This document shows, piece after piece, positions 25,521 to 34,457 of a stretch of 64,000 nt of DNA. Each line of letters begins with the position of its first letter. Position 1 is the stretch's first letter. The DNA lies in the IMG/VR virus record IMGVR_UViG_3300035158_000293, positions 59,799-123,798 of that record; one strand, given 5' to 3'. Source of the DNA: a virus. A model generated the notes under the pieces. That model was not told the DNA's origin and did no database searches. It saw nothing but the letters and a program-made list of their open reading frames with translations. The translations under genes were made by a program, and so were the position numbers.

Positions 25521-27461
25521 TTACGCTTGTACTCGTTCGAGTAATTCTACCCGCTCGGTTAATTCCTTGATCGCTTGAATAAGCACGGGGATGAGCTTCT
25601 GTGGCTTCATTCCCCACGTTTCACAATCCTCATCCTTCGGCTTATGAACCACCTCCGGGATGTGTTTGTAGACGTCTTGTGCAATGAGTCCGATCTGCTC
25701 TTTCCTATGTGGTTCATCAACGACCAAATGGTCATCCTCAACGTGCCAATCGTGTATCTTGAACCGCTTGGGCTCCAATGCGCAGATGGTTTCGAGTCCG
25801 TAGTTCAAGGCTCTAATGTCACTCTTAATCCTGCGGTCCGAAGCAACCGCCCACGACAACGTACCCGACCCGTTCGTCGTAAGCTGGTCGCCGTCATCGC
25901 CGTCGGCATCCGGCAAGACCCAAATCTGATCGGCTGTCAAAGCGGGGGCTTCAAACCCAACGTAATTGGAAGAACCCGAATCATAGAAGCGCAACTCCTT
26001 ACGATTCCACAAGGCTGCGTAGTTTTGTGCTACTGTAAAAGCGAGTGCGCCGTTAAAACCAACGGAAAATGTGTCGGCACCCGGAGCCGTGAGTTTCGCG
26101 ACGTTACTAGTACCACTCCCAAACACAAACGTATTGTCATTAGCCCCTGTGTCAACATACTGCCCTATGGCACAGGACACCTCTCCAGCAGCAATCGCGT
26201 AGTGGCCGAAGGCCAGAGCCCGATCACTTGTCGCATCCGAATAATAACCATAGGCAAATGACTGGTTCGCTGTTGAATCACACGCATTGCCTCCCGCAAA
26301 CGATCCGCTGCCTGTTGCGGTACAACTCCTTCCGAAACCAACGGAGTACGCACCTATTGACCCCAAGGCGGATGCAGGACACCACATAGCCCGAAAAGCT
26401 CCGTAATCCGTAGTGTCATTGTAAAACCGCAGGTATAAGTCATTCGTGGTGTCCTCGGCTTCGAAGCCTGAAGAGCCATCAGACATCTGGATTGCATACT
26501 GTGAACCAGTAGAGGAACCGCCCCCAGCGTCTTCCCATGAAAGAGTACCATCGCCTGCGGTTGTTAGAACCTGCCCATTTGACCCGTCAGAGTCGGGCAA
26601 GACCCAAATCTGATCGGCTGTCAAAGCAGGGGCTTCAAACCCAACGTAGTTGGAATTATCGGAGTCGTACCAACGGAATTCATTGGCGTTCCAGAGACAA
26701 GCGTACCCCTCTGCAACAGTAAAGTCCGGCTTGTCAACATTACCTTTGTTGAAACCAACGGAAAATGTCGAAGCCGCCGGTGCCTTGCACCGCTGCGTAC
26801 TGGAAACGCCCTGCCCGAGGATAAGCGCGTTGTTATAGGCGGAGGTCACATACTGCCCGATCCCGCAGGAATAGTCACCGGAAACAGTATTGTGCCGTCC
26901 AAACGCCGCCGAGTACTCACCGCTAACGCTGAGCGAGCTACCTGCGCCAAACGCGCTCTCACCGCTGACTGTGCTGTGCGAGCCAAGGCAAACTGCCCGT
27001 GCCTCACTCGCGGTACAGTTATATCCTCCTGCAAACGAATTAGCGCCAGTAGCATCTGTGCTCTCACCACACGCAAACGCCGATAACCCTGTGGCATTCG
27101 TGCGAGTACCACAAGCGAACGAGGCCCATCCCGAGGCTTCCGTATCGTGGCCGGTGGCAAAAGATCGATGTCCGATAGTCCCTAAACCATTAGGGAAGTA
27201 CCCTACACGGAAAGCGCCGTCGTTTGTTGTGTTGTTGTAGCAACGGAAGTAAATATCGTTCGCAGTATCTTCGGAGTCGAGACCTCCCGATCCGTCCGAT
27301 ATTGGAACAGCGTATTGAGAGCCGCTACCAACCACGTCCAATCGTCTCCACACAGCCCCGTCATAACCCCGGAAATTGGTACCGTCAAACTTTACCAACC
27401 CCGCGTAAGCGGCTGAAGTGTTTGCGTATGCGATAACACCTTTGCGTCGTCTGAAAGCCAT
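25521..27461 (-). CDS. Tail fibre or spike with S74 intramolecular chaperone
   Basis: A 646-aa protein. The last 130 residues are a Peptidase_S74/endosialidase chaperone: S-D-R-R-I-K (Ser-Lys dyad), EQIGLIAQDVYKHIPEVV, a C-terminal trimerising helix. S74 domains cut themselves off after helping fibres trimerise. The body consists of two tandem modules, each starting QYA(V/I)..SDGSGG...ND-Y-R and ending YVGFEAPALTADQIWVLPD; between are YadA/Hia-head-like repeats (A/S-x-G-x-x-A pattern). ATG 27461; the promoter is at 27499. A host-recognition role is inferred. Confidence 0.88.
   Translation of the reverse strand: MAFRRRKGVIAYANTSAAYAGLVKFDGTNFRGYDGAVWRRLDVVGSGSQYAVPISDGSGGLDSEDTANDIYFRCYNNTTNDGAFRVGYFPNGLGTIGHRSFATGHDTEASGWASFACGTRTNATGLSAFACGESTDATGANSFAGGYNCTASEARAVCLGSHSTVSGESAFGAGSSLSVSGEYSAAFGRHNTVSGDYSCGIGQYVTSAYNNALILGQGVSSTQRCKAPAASTFSVGFNKGNVDKPDFTVAEGYACLWNANEFRWYDSDNSNYVGFEAPALTADQIWVLPDSDGSNGQVLTTAGDGTLSWEDAGGGSSTGSQYAIQMSDGSSGFEAEDTTNDLYLRFYNDTTDYGAFRAMWCPASALGSIGAYSVGFGRSCTATGSGSFAGGNACDSTANQSFAYGYYSDATSDRALAFGHYAIAAGEVSCAIGQYVDTGANDNTFVFGSGTSNVAKLTAPGADTFSVGFNGALAFTVAQNYAALWNRKELRFYDSGSSNYVGFEAPALTADQIWVLPDADGDDGDQLTTNGSGTLSWAVASDRRIKSDIRALNYGLETICALEPKRFKIHDWHVEDDHLVVDEPHRKEQIGLIAQDVYKHIPEVVHKPKDEDCETWGMKPQKLIPVLIQAIKELTERVELLERVQA
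25919..26664 (-). repeat. Two near-identical DNA segments in tail fibre gene
   Basis: The stretch beginning cccaaatctgatcggctgtc at about 25919 recurs almost unchanged at about 26608. It encodes the same module end in both copies, marking an internal duplication of about 690 bp. Confidence 0.8.
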
Positions 27462-27498
27462 GCCATCTCCGCACGAAACAAGGGAAATTCACACAGCT

Positions 27499-27527
27499 AT
27501 TCTAGCCCTCGCTCGCCGCAATGTCAA
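27499..27527 (-). promoter_or_regulatory. Strong sigma70-type promoter for tail fibre gene
   Basis: Minus-strand TTGACA (27522-27527), 17-bp spacer, TAGAAT (27499-27504). It lies at the 3' end of the preceding gene. Its start TTGACATTG matches one half of the dispersed palindrome but the other half is lost. Confidence 0.75.
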
Positions 27528-27930
27528 CATCTGTTGGAGGATGTGCTTGTACTGGTGCGGTAATCGCTACGAAAGTCTTGTAAGGGTTCTTGAAGCCCAA
27601 CCGCCGAAAAAGAAACGCCAACGGTGTTTTCCAAAACATGAAGGAAATAAAGCGCGTAAGCCAACCGAAGGTGTTTATCAGAAAATCGACATCCACCAAC
27701 CGTTCCCCGGAAGGCACTTGTGCCTGTACTTGCGCATAGACACGAGTGAACACAAGCTCGGAAACTACGCGGTTTCTTACTGCTTTCAACCGATTCGTTG
27801 CAGAAGCGTCGCTGGACGCCGCGATTTTCTGTTCGAGAGCATCTCGCGCTTCAGCCAACGGGTAGTCTGCAAACTCTTGCGCTTCCTCGGGCAACCCTTC
27901 CAATTCCCCCAAGGTTTCGTAAACTCTCAC
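27502..27930 (-). CDS. Hypothetical protein, 142 aa
   Basis: Start GTG 27930 behind AGGAGGCCGT; the longer in-frame reading overlaps nrdJ. The N-terminal half is helical and acidic (YETLGELEGLPEEAQEF), followed by LAEARDALEQKIAA. The C-terminal half has a hydrophobic stretch (FISFMFWKTPLAFLFRRL) that could be an amphipathic or membrane helix. Function unknown; it directly follows nrdJ. Confidence 0.65.
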   Translation of the reverse strand: MRVYETLGELEGLPEEAQEFADYPLAEARDALEQKIAASSDASATNRLKAVRNRVVSELVFTRVYAQVQAQVPSGERLVDVDFLINTFGWLTRFISFMFWKTPLAFLFRRLGFKNPYKTFVAITAPVQAHPPTDVDIAASEG

Positions 27931-27938
27931 ACGGCCTC

Positions 27939-30215
27939 CTAATCCCGGTCCTGACTCCACTTGCAAGCGGGGCACACTTTTCGATCTTCGTCGTCCAAAT
28001 GCAACGGCGCACCACACGCAGGACACAAGCCGTGCTCTGCGTCGCGCAGTTTGAAGAGAATAGCGTGATTGTCTACCTTCGCCGCGTTGTCCTCAATGAA
28101 CCGACGAAGTACATGCGCTATACCATCCACACACGAGCGCACCGGCCCAAATTCAGGGTCCATACCCATTTTAGGGCATTGAATGCCCTCAATCTGGTCT
28201 AGTACTTCCTCGGGGCGTACACCACACCGCAACGCGAGTGAGATCAAACGCCCGAACGCCTGATTTTGAGAAGCCAAACACCCACCAGCCTTACCTACGT
28301 TTGCGAATACCTCAAACGCAGCACCACCAATGTGATTGATGGTCACAAACATGCTCCCACAACCCGTCTTGATTTTCGTAGTCTCCCCCAAGACCTTGGC
28401 GGGTCGAGGCAAAGGCTCGGGACATTGAACCTCCTGATCATCGTCCTCTTTGTCCTTCAACGCCATAGGCTGATCAGGGTAACTACCATTGCGATAAACG
28501 GTAACGCCCTTGACGCCCAACTCAATCGCGAGCTTGAACACCTTAGCGATGTCTTCCTCTGACGCCACAAACGGGAAATTGACCGTTTTTGAAACCGCGT
28601 TGTCAACGTGATGTTGAAAAGCTGCTTGCATCCTGACGTGCCACTCGGGACTGACATCGTGAGCACAAACGAAAAGTGCCTTTATATCAGGGGGAACCTC
28701 TTCGATGTGCTGTAACGAACCTTCTTCGTAGATGCGCTCAAAAAGCTCCTCACTCGCAAAGCCGTGTTGCACCGCCACAGATTTGAAGAACGGGTGTACC
28801 TCCATGATTTGCTGGTCTTTTTCGAGGATGTTCCGTTTGAACACGAAACTGAATAGCGGCTCAATTCCCGATGAACAACCTGCGATGATAGAGATTGTGC
28901 CCGTCGGAGCTATGGTCGTAATCGTGGCGTTCCGCATCGTAGTCCCTTTGTAAATGGACTTGTCAATGTTGGGAAACGGCCCTTTCTCCTTGCCTAACGC
29001 CTTCGACACCTCGTGGCCCCGCGTATTGATAAACTCCATAACCTCCTCGGCCAGCTTCGTAGCGGCACGCGAGTTATAGGGCAACTTCAAATAAAACAGA
29101 AGGTCAGCCCAACCCATGACGCCGAGCCCGATTTTACGGTTGCCGCGCACCATTTCCTGTATCTCAGGAAGCGGGAATTTCCCCATCGTCACCACGTTGT
29201 CGAGGAAGCGCACCGCAGTTTCCACGGCTATGTCCAAACTATCCCAGTCTATGCCGTCTGTTTCGGGATCGTAGAACTTGCTCAGGTTTATCGATCCCAA
29301 ATTGCACGCCTCGTAAGGCAGGAGAGGTTGCTCCCCACATGGGTTGGTGGCACAAATCTTTCCCACCTTGGGGGTTGGATTATCCTTATTGATCCTATCA
29401 ATAAAGATGACCCCCGGCTCACCTCGATTCCATGCACAAGCCACAATCAGGTCAAACACCGCCTGCGCAGATAACTTCCCTTCTGCTTTTTTCGTTCGCG
29501 GGTTGATCAAATCGTAGTCCTGCCCCTTTTCCAATGCCTCGAGAAACTTGTCGGTTACGGCAACCGACAAGTTGAAGTTGTTCATCTTGGTCAAGTCCTG
29601 CTTGATCCCTATGAACTCAATTATGTCGGGGTGGTCTACTCGCATGACGCCCATATTGGCACCGCGGCGAAACCCTCCCTGATTGATGCTATCGGTAGCT
29701 TGGTTGAATACTGCCATGAAAGGAAGCGGCCCTGAAGAGGTACCGTGCGACGTTGAAACTGTGTCACCTTTAGGACGTAGGCATGAAAAATCAAAACCCG
29801 TACCCCCACCGGACTTATGGACCTTGGCACCGTTCGTAACCCCGAGGAAAATGTCGTCCACCGAGTCACCTAACGGGAGCACAAAACACCCCGCGAGTTG
29901 CTGAAGCGTCCGTCCCGCGTTCATGAGCGTGGGCGAATTGGGCATAAACTCACATCGCGCCATAGCATTGTAAAACCGCACCGCCCACTCCAACACTACC
30001 TCGTTGGCCTTCTCACTCTTGCGATCCTTTTCAGGAACCTCCGCAGACGCAATGTTGTAAGCGACCCGCCAAAACATATCTTCTGGCGTCTCATTCGCTT
30101 TTTTGTACTGGTCCTTCTTCAGGTAACGCTCCCGAAGGACGCTCACAGCGTTCTCTGTCAGGTTGACTTTCGCTAAACGCTTTTTGTACTTCTCCGGCAA
30201 ATCTTCGCGCAACAT
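27939..30215 (-). CDS. nrdJ: Class II (B12-dependent) ribonucleotide reductase NrdJ
   Basis: A 758-aa enzyme reducing ribonucleotides with adenosylcobalamin. Seen: SPTLMNAGRTLQQLAGCFVLP (first redox Cys), HKSGGGTGFDFS, GGFRRGANMGVM, NPCGEQPLLPYEACNLGSI (radical-site Cys region), APTGTISIIAGCSSGIEP, and a C-terminal ribbon CPACGAPLH/CPACKW. This matches NrdJ rather than class I NrdA; no small subunit gene is nearby, as expected. ATG 30215. Needs host cobalamin, which limits possible hosts. Confidence 0.96.
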   Translation of the reverse strand: MLREDLPEKYKKRLAKVNLTENAVSVLRERYLKKDQYKKANETPEDMFWRVAYNIASAEVPEKDRKSEKANEVVLEWAVRFYNAMARCEFMPNSPTLMNAGRTLQQLAGCFVLPLGDSVDDIFLGVTNGAKVHKSGGGTGFDFSCLRPKGDTVSTSHGTSSGPLPFMAVFNQATDSINQGGFRRGANMGVMRVDHPDIIEFIGIKQDLTKMNNFNLSVAVTDKFLEALEKGQDYDLINPRTKKAEGKLSAQAVFDLIVACAWNRGEPGVIFIDRINKDNPTPKVGKICATNPCGEQPLLPYEACNLGSINLSKFYDPETDGIDWDSLDIAVETAVRFLDNVVTMGKFPLPEIQEMVRGNRKIGLGVMGWADLLFYLKLPYNSRAATKLAEEVMEFINTRGHEVSKALGKEKGPFPNIDKSIYKGTTMRNATITTIAPTGTISIIAGCSSGIEPLFSFVFKRNILEKDQQIMEVHPFFKSVAVQHGFASEELFERIYEEGSLQHIEEVPPDIKALFVCAHDVSPEWHVRMQAAFQHHVDNAVSKTVNFPFVASEEDIAKVFKLAIELGVKGVTVYRNGSYPDQPMALKDKEDDDQEVQCPEPLPRPAKVLGETTKIKTGCGSMFVTINHIGGAAFEVFANVGKAGGCLASQNQAFGRLISLALRCGVRPEEVLDQIEGIQCPKMGMDPEFGPVRSCVDGIAHVLRRFIEDNAAKVDNHAILFKLRDAEHGLCPACGAPLHLDDEDRKVCPACKWSQDRD

Positions 30216-30256
30216 GACAACCCCCTAATCGACTCGATTGGTGTAGTTATTATGGT

Positions 30257-30517
30257 TTACAGCGGGCAGTTTCCATTCGGGCACTCTGGTCCGCTGAAAC
30301 TGTCTGCCCCTGCGTTGAAAGGTTTGTGCTTACCGTTTTTACCGTTGGTTCCGTTGGTTCTGTACACGCCGTTGGTGCCGCCTATACGGGCCAAACGGTT
30401 CTCAGGCAAACGAAGTGCTCCAAACGCCTCCAACCATTGATACAATGCGGACAACTCCTCGTCCGCTACGTCGTAAGTGTAAGTGCCACCGTCACTTTTG
30501 ATTGTAACCTCTGCCAT
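30257..30517 (-). CDS. Hypothetical protein, 86 aa, Asn/Gly-rich centre
   Basis: N-terminal 35 residues (VTIKSDGGTYTYDVADEE) look like a small beta unit and helix. The middle is GTNGVYRTNGTNGKNGK, low complexity from a short DNA repeat. The C-terminus has CPNGNC. ATG 30517. Sits between nrdJ and a zinc-ribbon gene; function unknown. Confidence 0.6.
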   Translation of the reverse strand: MAEVTIKSDGGTYTYDVADEELSALYQWLEAFGALRLPENRLARIGGTNGVYRTNGTNGKNGKHKPFNAGADSFSGPECPNGNCPL

Positions 30518-30520
30518 CTG

Positions 30521-30802
30521 TTACTCCTGTTCTTTTTTAGGTAGTCGTATTTCACCTTGTCCTGTTTGCAAGTATTGCTTGGCCCGTTCGTTTTCCAAAC
30601 GTCGACGCTCTAACCACACCAAACCGCAGTCGACACAGTAAACGTACTGCTTGGAGGATCGACCTGTACCCTCCCGCACTTCGAGGCGGCGCACGCTAAT
30701 CTCGGCACCGCACTCGTCGCAAGCTTTACGCATTCTTGAATTGACGGCTCTCACCTCTACACGTCGAGGTCCATGCCATAATCCGGGCTTGCGTCGACCC
30801 AT
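30521..30802 (-). CDS. Small zinc-ribbon protein, 93 aa
   Basis: Two C-x2-C pairs, CDECG near residue 28 and CVDCG near residue 56, fit a single zinc ribbon; flanking sequence is basic. ATG 30802 (MGRRKPGLWHGPRRVEV). Resembles many phage small ribbons without assigned role. Confidence 0.65.
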   Translation of the reverse strand: MGRRKPGLWHGPRRVEVRAVNSRMRKACDECGAEISVRRLEVREGTGRSSKQYVYCVDCGLVWLERRRLENERAKQYLQTGQGEIRLPKKEQE

Positions 30803-30844
30803 ACTATCACCGTCCTCATATTGCTGAAAAAGTGAAATGCCGCG

Positions 30845-31198
30845 TTACGAGGTTTCTTCGTTGTGTTCACGGATTTCATCGTAGGTCGCCGGTGTTGGAG
30901 GGGTAACTGTCCCCGCCTCCAAACCCTGATAGGTTGTGACCACCGTATGAGTAGCGTAACCCCAATCTTGGATTAACTCCCACACGGTTTTTCCAACCCA
31001 ATCGCCGGGAACCCAAGTGTTGCCGGATTCGTCGGCCAACTTCTCCACCGCAGTAGTCATATCTGTTGAAGTGGGAATGCACACCCCAGCATCTTGCCTG
31101 CGCATAGGGTACAATTTCAACAATGCCCGTGTTACGGTATCGTTCGGCCCTGCAAAGCCCGGATCACGAAATATGTTTGTTGCCACCGTTACCCTCAC
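30845..31198 (-). CDS. Hypothetical protein, 117 aa
   Basis: Start at position 31198 (ATNIFRDPGFAGPNDTV near the N-terminus); a WVPGDWVGKTVWELIQDWGY segment is distinctive. No family recognised. Overlaps the upstream gene by 35 nt. Confidence 0.6.
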   Translation of the reverse strand: MRVTVATNIFRDPGFAGPNDTVTRALLKLYPMRRQDAGVCIPTSTDMTTAVEKLADESGNTWVPGDWVGKTVWELIQDWGYATHTVVTTYQGLEAGTVTPPTPATYDEIREHNEETS

Positions 31199-31664
31199 GT
31201 TCGCGTTCGTGTTGCTTGGCCCTCAAAATCCACAATGCTCGGTCCACCGCGTCCGCCGCTCTCTTCTTACCACTTTTCAACCCGTTACTACACAGGACGT
31301 CGTCGGCCTGCTCCAAAAACTGTTCCACGATAAAAAGCGACTGTGTTACCACGTCCACTACCTCGCGGGGTGATACACACGGCTCTTCATCGCCACGACT
31401 TTCCACCAACGCCTTGAACAACAGATGGTCGTCCTGCGCTCCTGCGCTTTTGTTGGGTTTGTGGACTCTCTGATAGTACGCCACAGCGTCCATAATCCCC
31501 TCAACAACCTCTCTGCGTTCAAACGCGCACCGACCAGCATAATACCGGAGGGTCGGTAGTGCAAGAGGATCATCCCCGCAGAGGATAAAATAAGGCCATT
31601 CCGGGGGGTGCCCATCACGCCCAAATACTGCGTGATCAAACACCTGCGTCACTCTCTGGTTCAT
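31164..31664 (-). CDS. Hypothetical protein, 166 aa
   Basis: Start at ATG 31664 with GAGAAAG upstream; the extended frame overlaps the preceding gene. Helical protein with a basic C-terminus (LRAKQHEREREGNGG). No family recognised. Confidence 0.65.
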   Translation of the reverse strand: MNQRVTQVFDHAVFGRDGHPPEWPYFILCGDDPLALPTLRYYAGRCAFERREVVEGIMDAVAYYQRVHKPNKSAGAQDDHLLFKALVESRGDEEPCVSPREVVDVVTQSLFIVEQFLEQADDVLCSNGLKSGKKRAADAVDRALWILRAKQHEREREGNGGNKHIS

Positions 31665-32274
31665 CGACATCTTTCTCATCCAAAGGTAGTTCTTCCTTTT
31701 TCGTCTCCGCACCTTCTTCATGCGCGGCCCCCGCCAACGTAGGCAGGGTCTTCCCAAACATTTCCTGCAAAGTCTCGGGCGTCAAGGACATAAACTCACC
31801 ACCCAATGATTCCCCGGTGTAGCCCGCGGCCTCCTTCATACGGCCTATTGCCTTTTCAATCGCCGCCTCGATAACCTCGGGGCTGAAGTGGTCGGCAACG
31901 TCGACGCCCTCTGTACGATCCGCAATACGCTTAACAAGCTCCGTAGCGGACTGCAAAGCTGTGCGTTTAGCCACGAAGTAATGCCCGAAGTCTTCCGGCT
32001 CCAATTTACCCTGCGCCTCCAATGCCTTGTGTGCTTTCTTCTGTGCCTTGAAGTAGTTGTGGTAAACATTCGTGACTGCACCCTCGGCCCACTCTTCCAA
32101 CCTGTCGCGCAGATACAGGTAAAACCGCTCTTTCCGGTCTTGTGTGGAATCCAACTGTTCACGGGTGTCTTTTCGCCACCGTGCCCACCAACGACTCCCA
32201 CCCAACACAACCCATAAAAAGACTACGACGTAAGCCAGAATTTGTACCCACGCGCTATTCAAAAACTCTTCCAT
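31636..32274 (-). CDS. Membrane-anchored protein, 212 aa
   Basis: One N-terminal transmembrane segment (VQILAYVVVFLWVVLGG, residues 9-25) is followed by a Trp/Arg-rich cytoplasmic edge and a long helical, charged body. The tail is acidic. ATG 32274 behind AGGAGCGGG. A spanin or holin role is possible but not supported by a motif. Confidence 0.65.
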   Translation of the reverse strand: MEEFLNSAWVQILAYVVVFLWVVLGGSRWWARWRKDTREQLDSTQDRKERFYLYLRDRLEEWAEGAVTNVYHNYFKAQKKAHKALEAQGKLEPEDFGHYFVAKRTALQSATELVKRIADRTEGVDVADHFSPEVIEAAIEKAIGRMKEAAGYTGESLGGEFMSLTPETLQEMFGKTLPTLAGAAHEEGAETKKEELPLDEKDVDEPESDAGV

Positions 32275-32612
32275 CACCCGCTCCTTTGTTTCTTGTCCGG
32301 CACGATACCACACCGGCCTGAAATTTTGGTCGTGTACTCTTTACACCGGTTATACACGTCTGACAACATTGACGTTGTGTCAAAAAACTCTGGTGGCACC
32401 GGATAACCCTCTGTCAAATCTCGAAACATCGTCACCGTGATCTTCGTCCAATGTTTGAAGTTCGCGGTAGTGAAGAAACATAAACCTTCTGTTGGGCTGA
32501 ACGCCAAGTGGCACGCCCCATTACCATCCAAAACGTCGAATACGATGATCACATGGTCGGCCATCGCTGGACAGTAAGGAGCCAAGAAGTAACCTATGAT
32601 GCGAGCATTCAT
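32274..32612 (-). CDS. Hypothetical protein, 112 aa
   Basis: ATG 32612 overlaps the upstream stop (ATGA). It encodes VIIVFDVLDGNG in the first half. A palindrome copy at 32369-32383 is read here as FDTTS, a different frame from copies in other genes. Unknown function. Confidence 0.65.
   Translation of the reverse strand: MNARIIGYFLAPYCPAMADHVIIVFDVLDGNGACHLAFSPTEGLCFFTTANFKHWTKITVTMFRDLTEGYPVPPEFFDTTSMLSDVYNRCKEYTTKISGRCGIVPDKKQRSG
32369..32383. promoter_or_regulatory. Dispersed palindrome, exact, in a gene
   Basis: TTGACGTTGTGTCAA on plus. Read as FDTTS in the 112-aa gene. Confidence 0.85.
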
Positions 32613-32977
32613 TCTTCATCGTTTGGTTTTGTGGTGTTTGTAGGGTTGTCAACCTCGCGCAGAGTGCAACCAAGTTCATTGGCCATGTGTTCCAGATTGG
32701 TAAGCAACCCGGTGTGTACTGTGTTAAGCACCTGAACAGCTACCGCGATTGCGCCTGCAAGGGTTTTTCGATACCCTTTCTTCTCCGCCTCTTCAACATA
32801 CTCTGGTAAGGTTTCCCTCACCATGACTTCAAAAGCCACGCGCCCGTAGTCAGGCGACAGCCGAAAGAGTTTTATGCGTTGACTCTCTGCACTCTTTCTA
32901 GCGTGCTGGTCCCTGCGGACCTTTAGGTTTGGGACGTCGATTGGGGTCAGGTCTTGCTTCGGGCGTTGCTCTTCCAT
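32609..32977 (-). CDS. Hypothetical protein, 122 aa
   Basis: Start ATG 32977 behind GGAAAGGTG. The central region (YGRVAFEVMVRETLPEYVEE then AVAVQVLNTVHTG) is helical. Coupled to the downstream gene by a 4-nt overlap and overlapping the upstream gene by 80 nt. Confidence 0.6.
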   Translation of the reverse strand: MEEQRPKQDLTPIDVPNLKVRRDQHARKSAESQRIKLFRLSPDYGRVAFEVMVRETLPEYVEEAEKKGYRKTLAGAIAVAVQVLNTVHTGLLTNLEHMANELGCTLREVDNPTNTTKPNDEE

Positions 32978-33536
32978 CACCTTTCCTTTTCTTCACTTCC
33001 TCAAGTTTACGCAAAAGCTCTAACCGCTTACCTTGCAGTTCATCGTGCGTAGAAGCTTCCGGCATAGAAGGTGCAGACGCGGCTTCACTCTGTTCTGGTT
33101 CTGGTCGGTTTGCGTCTTGGCGGGCGTCGAATGCTCCTATGTACTTTTTGTGCTTTTCCTTGTAGTCTCTAACCGCGCCTTTTATGGCATTCGCCGTGTC
33201 CTGCACGCCTTGTTTAACATTTGCAAACGTCAAGTCCACAAAACGATGCAACGCGCCTGTACGACAAGGTACATGGAAACCCTTTTGTTCAAGCTTACGC
33301 CCAACTACATTGACGCTTGAATCGTCTTCGGACAGCCTTGGCTTTGGTCCAGACTGCACTTGTTGTGGATCGTATTTCGGCGCTTCCTTTTCCGGCACGA
33401 CGTACACGCTTCTAGGGAATACCCTGCGGACACGATAGACTGCATCCACTACCAAAGAATCGGGGTCATCCAACTTCGTTGGCCCAACGAAACGCAACCG
33501 GAGTCCGGGATACAACTGATCAAGCGCCAGCGCCAT
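32898..33536 (-). CDS. Hypothetical protein, 212 aa, basic disordered tail
   Basis: ATG 33536 behind GAGGACG. The N-terminus (LYPGLRLRFVGPTKLDDPDS) looks like a small beta-barrel, then VVGRKLEQKGFHVPC and a helix; the last 60 residues are Glu/Lys/Pro-rich. No family recognised. Confidence 0.65.
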   Translation of the reverse strand: MALALDQLYPGLRLRFVGPTKLDDPDSLVVDAVYRVRRVFPRSVYVVPEKEAPKYDPQQVQSGPKPRLSEDDSSVNVVGRKLEQKGFHVPCRTGALHRFVDLTFANVKQGVQDTANAIKGAVRDYKEKHKKYIGAFDARQDANRPEPEQSEAASAPSMPEASTHDELQGKRLELLRKLEEVKKRKGDGRATPEARPDPNRRPKPKGPQGPAR

Positions 33537-33891
33537 CAACGTCCTCCAAACCGGGAACACTCTGGTCGTCGAGGGTGTCCAAAGCCTGCTCTGCTTGCTT
33601 CAAGGCGTCCTCGTCGATTTCTGAAAACTCTGCGTACATTCCGGGGGCCGCACAAGGGATTTGACGGTCGTCATCAATATACGCCACAAGGTCTACAACC
33701 TCCTCGATAGGATAGTAACGAAGACCCAAACGATCTCCCCCCTCGGAATCCTTAACCACAGTTATCAGAGGCAAATTAGCCAAGTTACCTTCGGCGTGTA
33801 AAGGCAGAGCCGTAGTGTGTACACGCCCATAAACTGTTTCTTGACTTGGCCCGTGCGTGAAACACACCTCGACATAAAGCAAATCGTCCAC
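33520..33891 (-). CDS. Hypothetical protein, 123 aa
   Basis: Start taken at GTG 33891 with GGGGGA five bases upstream. Acidic C-terminus. First coding gene after the promoter at 34034, with a leader of about 135 nt that contains a possible 17-codon ORF at 33975-34028. Function unknown. Confidence 0.6.
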   Translation of the reverse strand: MDDLLYVEVCFTHGPSQETVYGRVHTTALPLHAEGNLANLPLITVVKDSEGGDRLGLRYYPIEEVVDLVAYIDDDRQIPCAAPGMYAEFSEIDEDALKQAEQALDTLDDQSVPGLEDVDGAGA

Positions 33892-34033
33892 TACATCCCC
33901 CAATCTGCACAGAGACTTGTGGCGTCCCGATACATATTTGGTTTTGTTGGGAGTTAGCCCGTTGACATGTTTTTTCAGCGTTGCATGTCGCGTAGCCCGG
34001 AAACGTGCTCGTTACTCCCGCGGTCCATTTAAT

Positions 34034-34061
34034 AGTATAGCACGGATTTCGACGAGTGCAA
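34034..34061 (-). promoter_or_regulatory. Extended -10 promoter
   Basis: Minus-strand TTGCAC (34056-34061), 16-bp spacer, TATACT (34034-34039) preceded by TGC. The expected start coincides with an ATG at 34028. Confidence 0.7.
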
Positions 34062-34070
34062 GTTGAACCC

Positions 34071-34457
34071 CTATTTTTTATGCCTATCTTCACACTCCCA
34101 CCCGTCCAAAGTACACCTCAAAACCTTGCCACACCAACAGTTACCGCGTACCGGCAAACGATAAAACGACGTTTCGCGATAACCCTCCTCACCTGACGCA
34201 ATAGACGGCTCTGGAAGGCGTTCTTTTAGGTTTTCGATAACGGACACCACATCAGGCATCAAAATCGCTTCTGCGGGCGCTGGTGGGCTTTCTTCGGGCG
34301 TTGTGACGAAGGCTTCCGGTTCCCATGTCACACCCGGCATCTCACGTAGTCGAATACCGCCGGTGTGTTTCTCCACTTCCGAAATGACAAAAGCCCCGGC
34401 ACCGTAACGCTCACGGTCGCTGGGGCTTTGGAAAAACACTCGGTCTCCGGGCCTCAT
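34071..34457 (-). CDS. Hypothetical protein, 128 aa
   Basis: MRPGDRVFFQSPSD start resembles a small SH3-like barrel; the C-terminus has NCWCGKVLRC, a likely metal site. ATG 34457 overlaps the upstream stop by 4 nt. Unknown role. Confidence 0.65.
   Translation of the reverse strand: MRPGDRVFFQSPSDRERYGAGAFVISEVEKHTGGIRLREMPGVTWEPEAFVTTPEESPPAPAEAILMPDVVSVIENLKERLPEPSIASGEEGYRETSFYRLPVRGNCWCGKVLRCTLDGWECEDRHKK

Noticed and set aside
31636-32274. Spanin or holin call for the membrane-anchored protein
   Set aside because: Only one transmembrane segment and no lysis genes nearby; left as unknown.
33785-34093. 102-aa minus-strand ORF across the 34034 promoter
   Set aside because: Overlaps promoter and another gene frame; no ribosome site.
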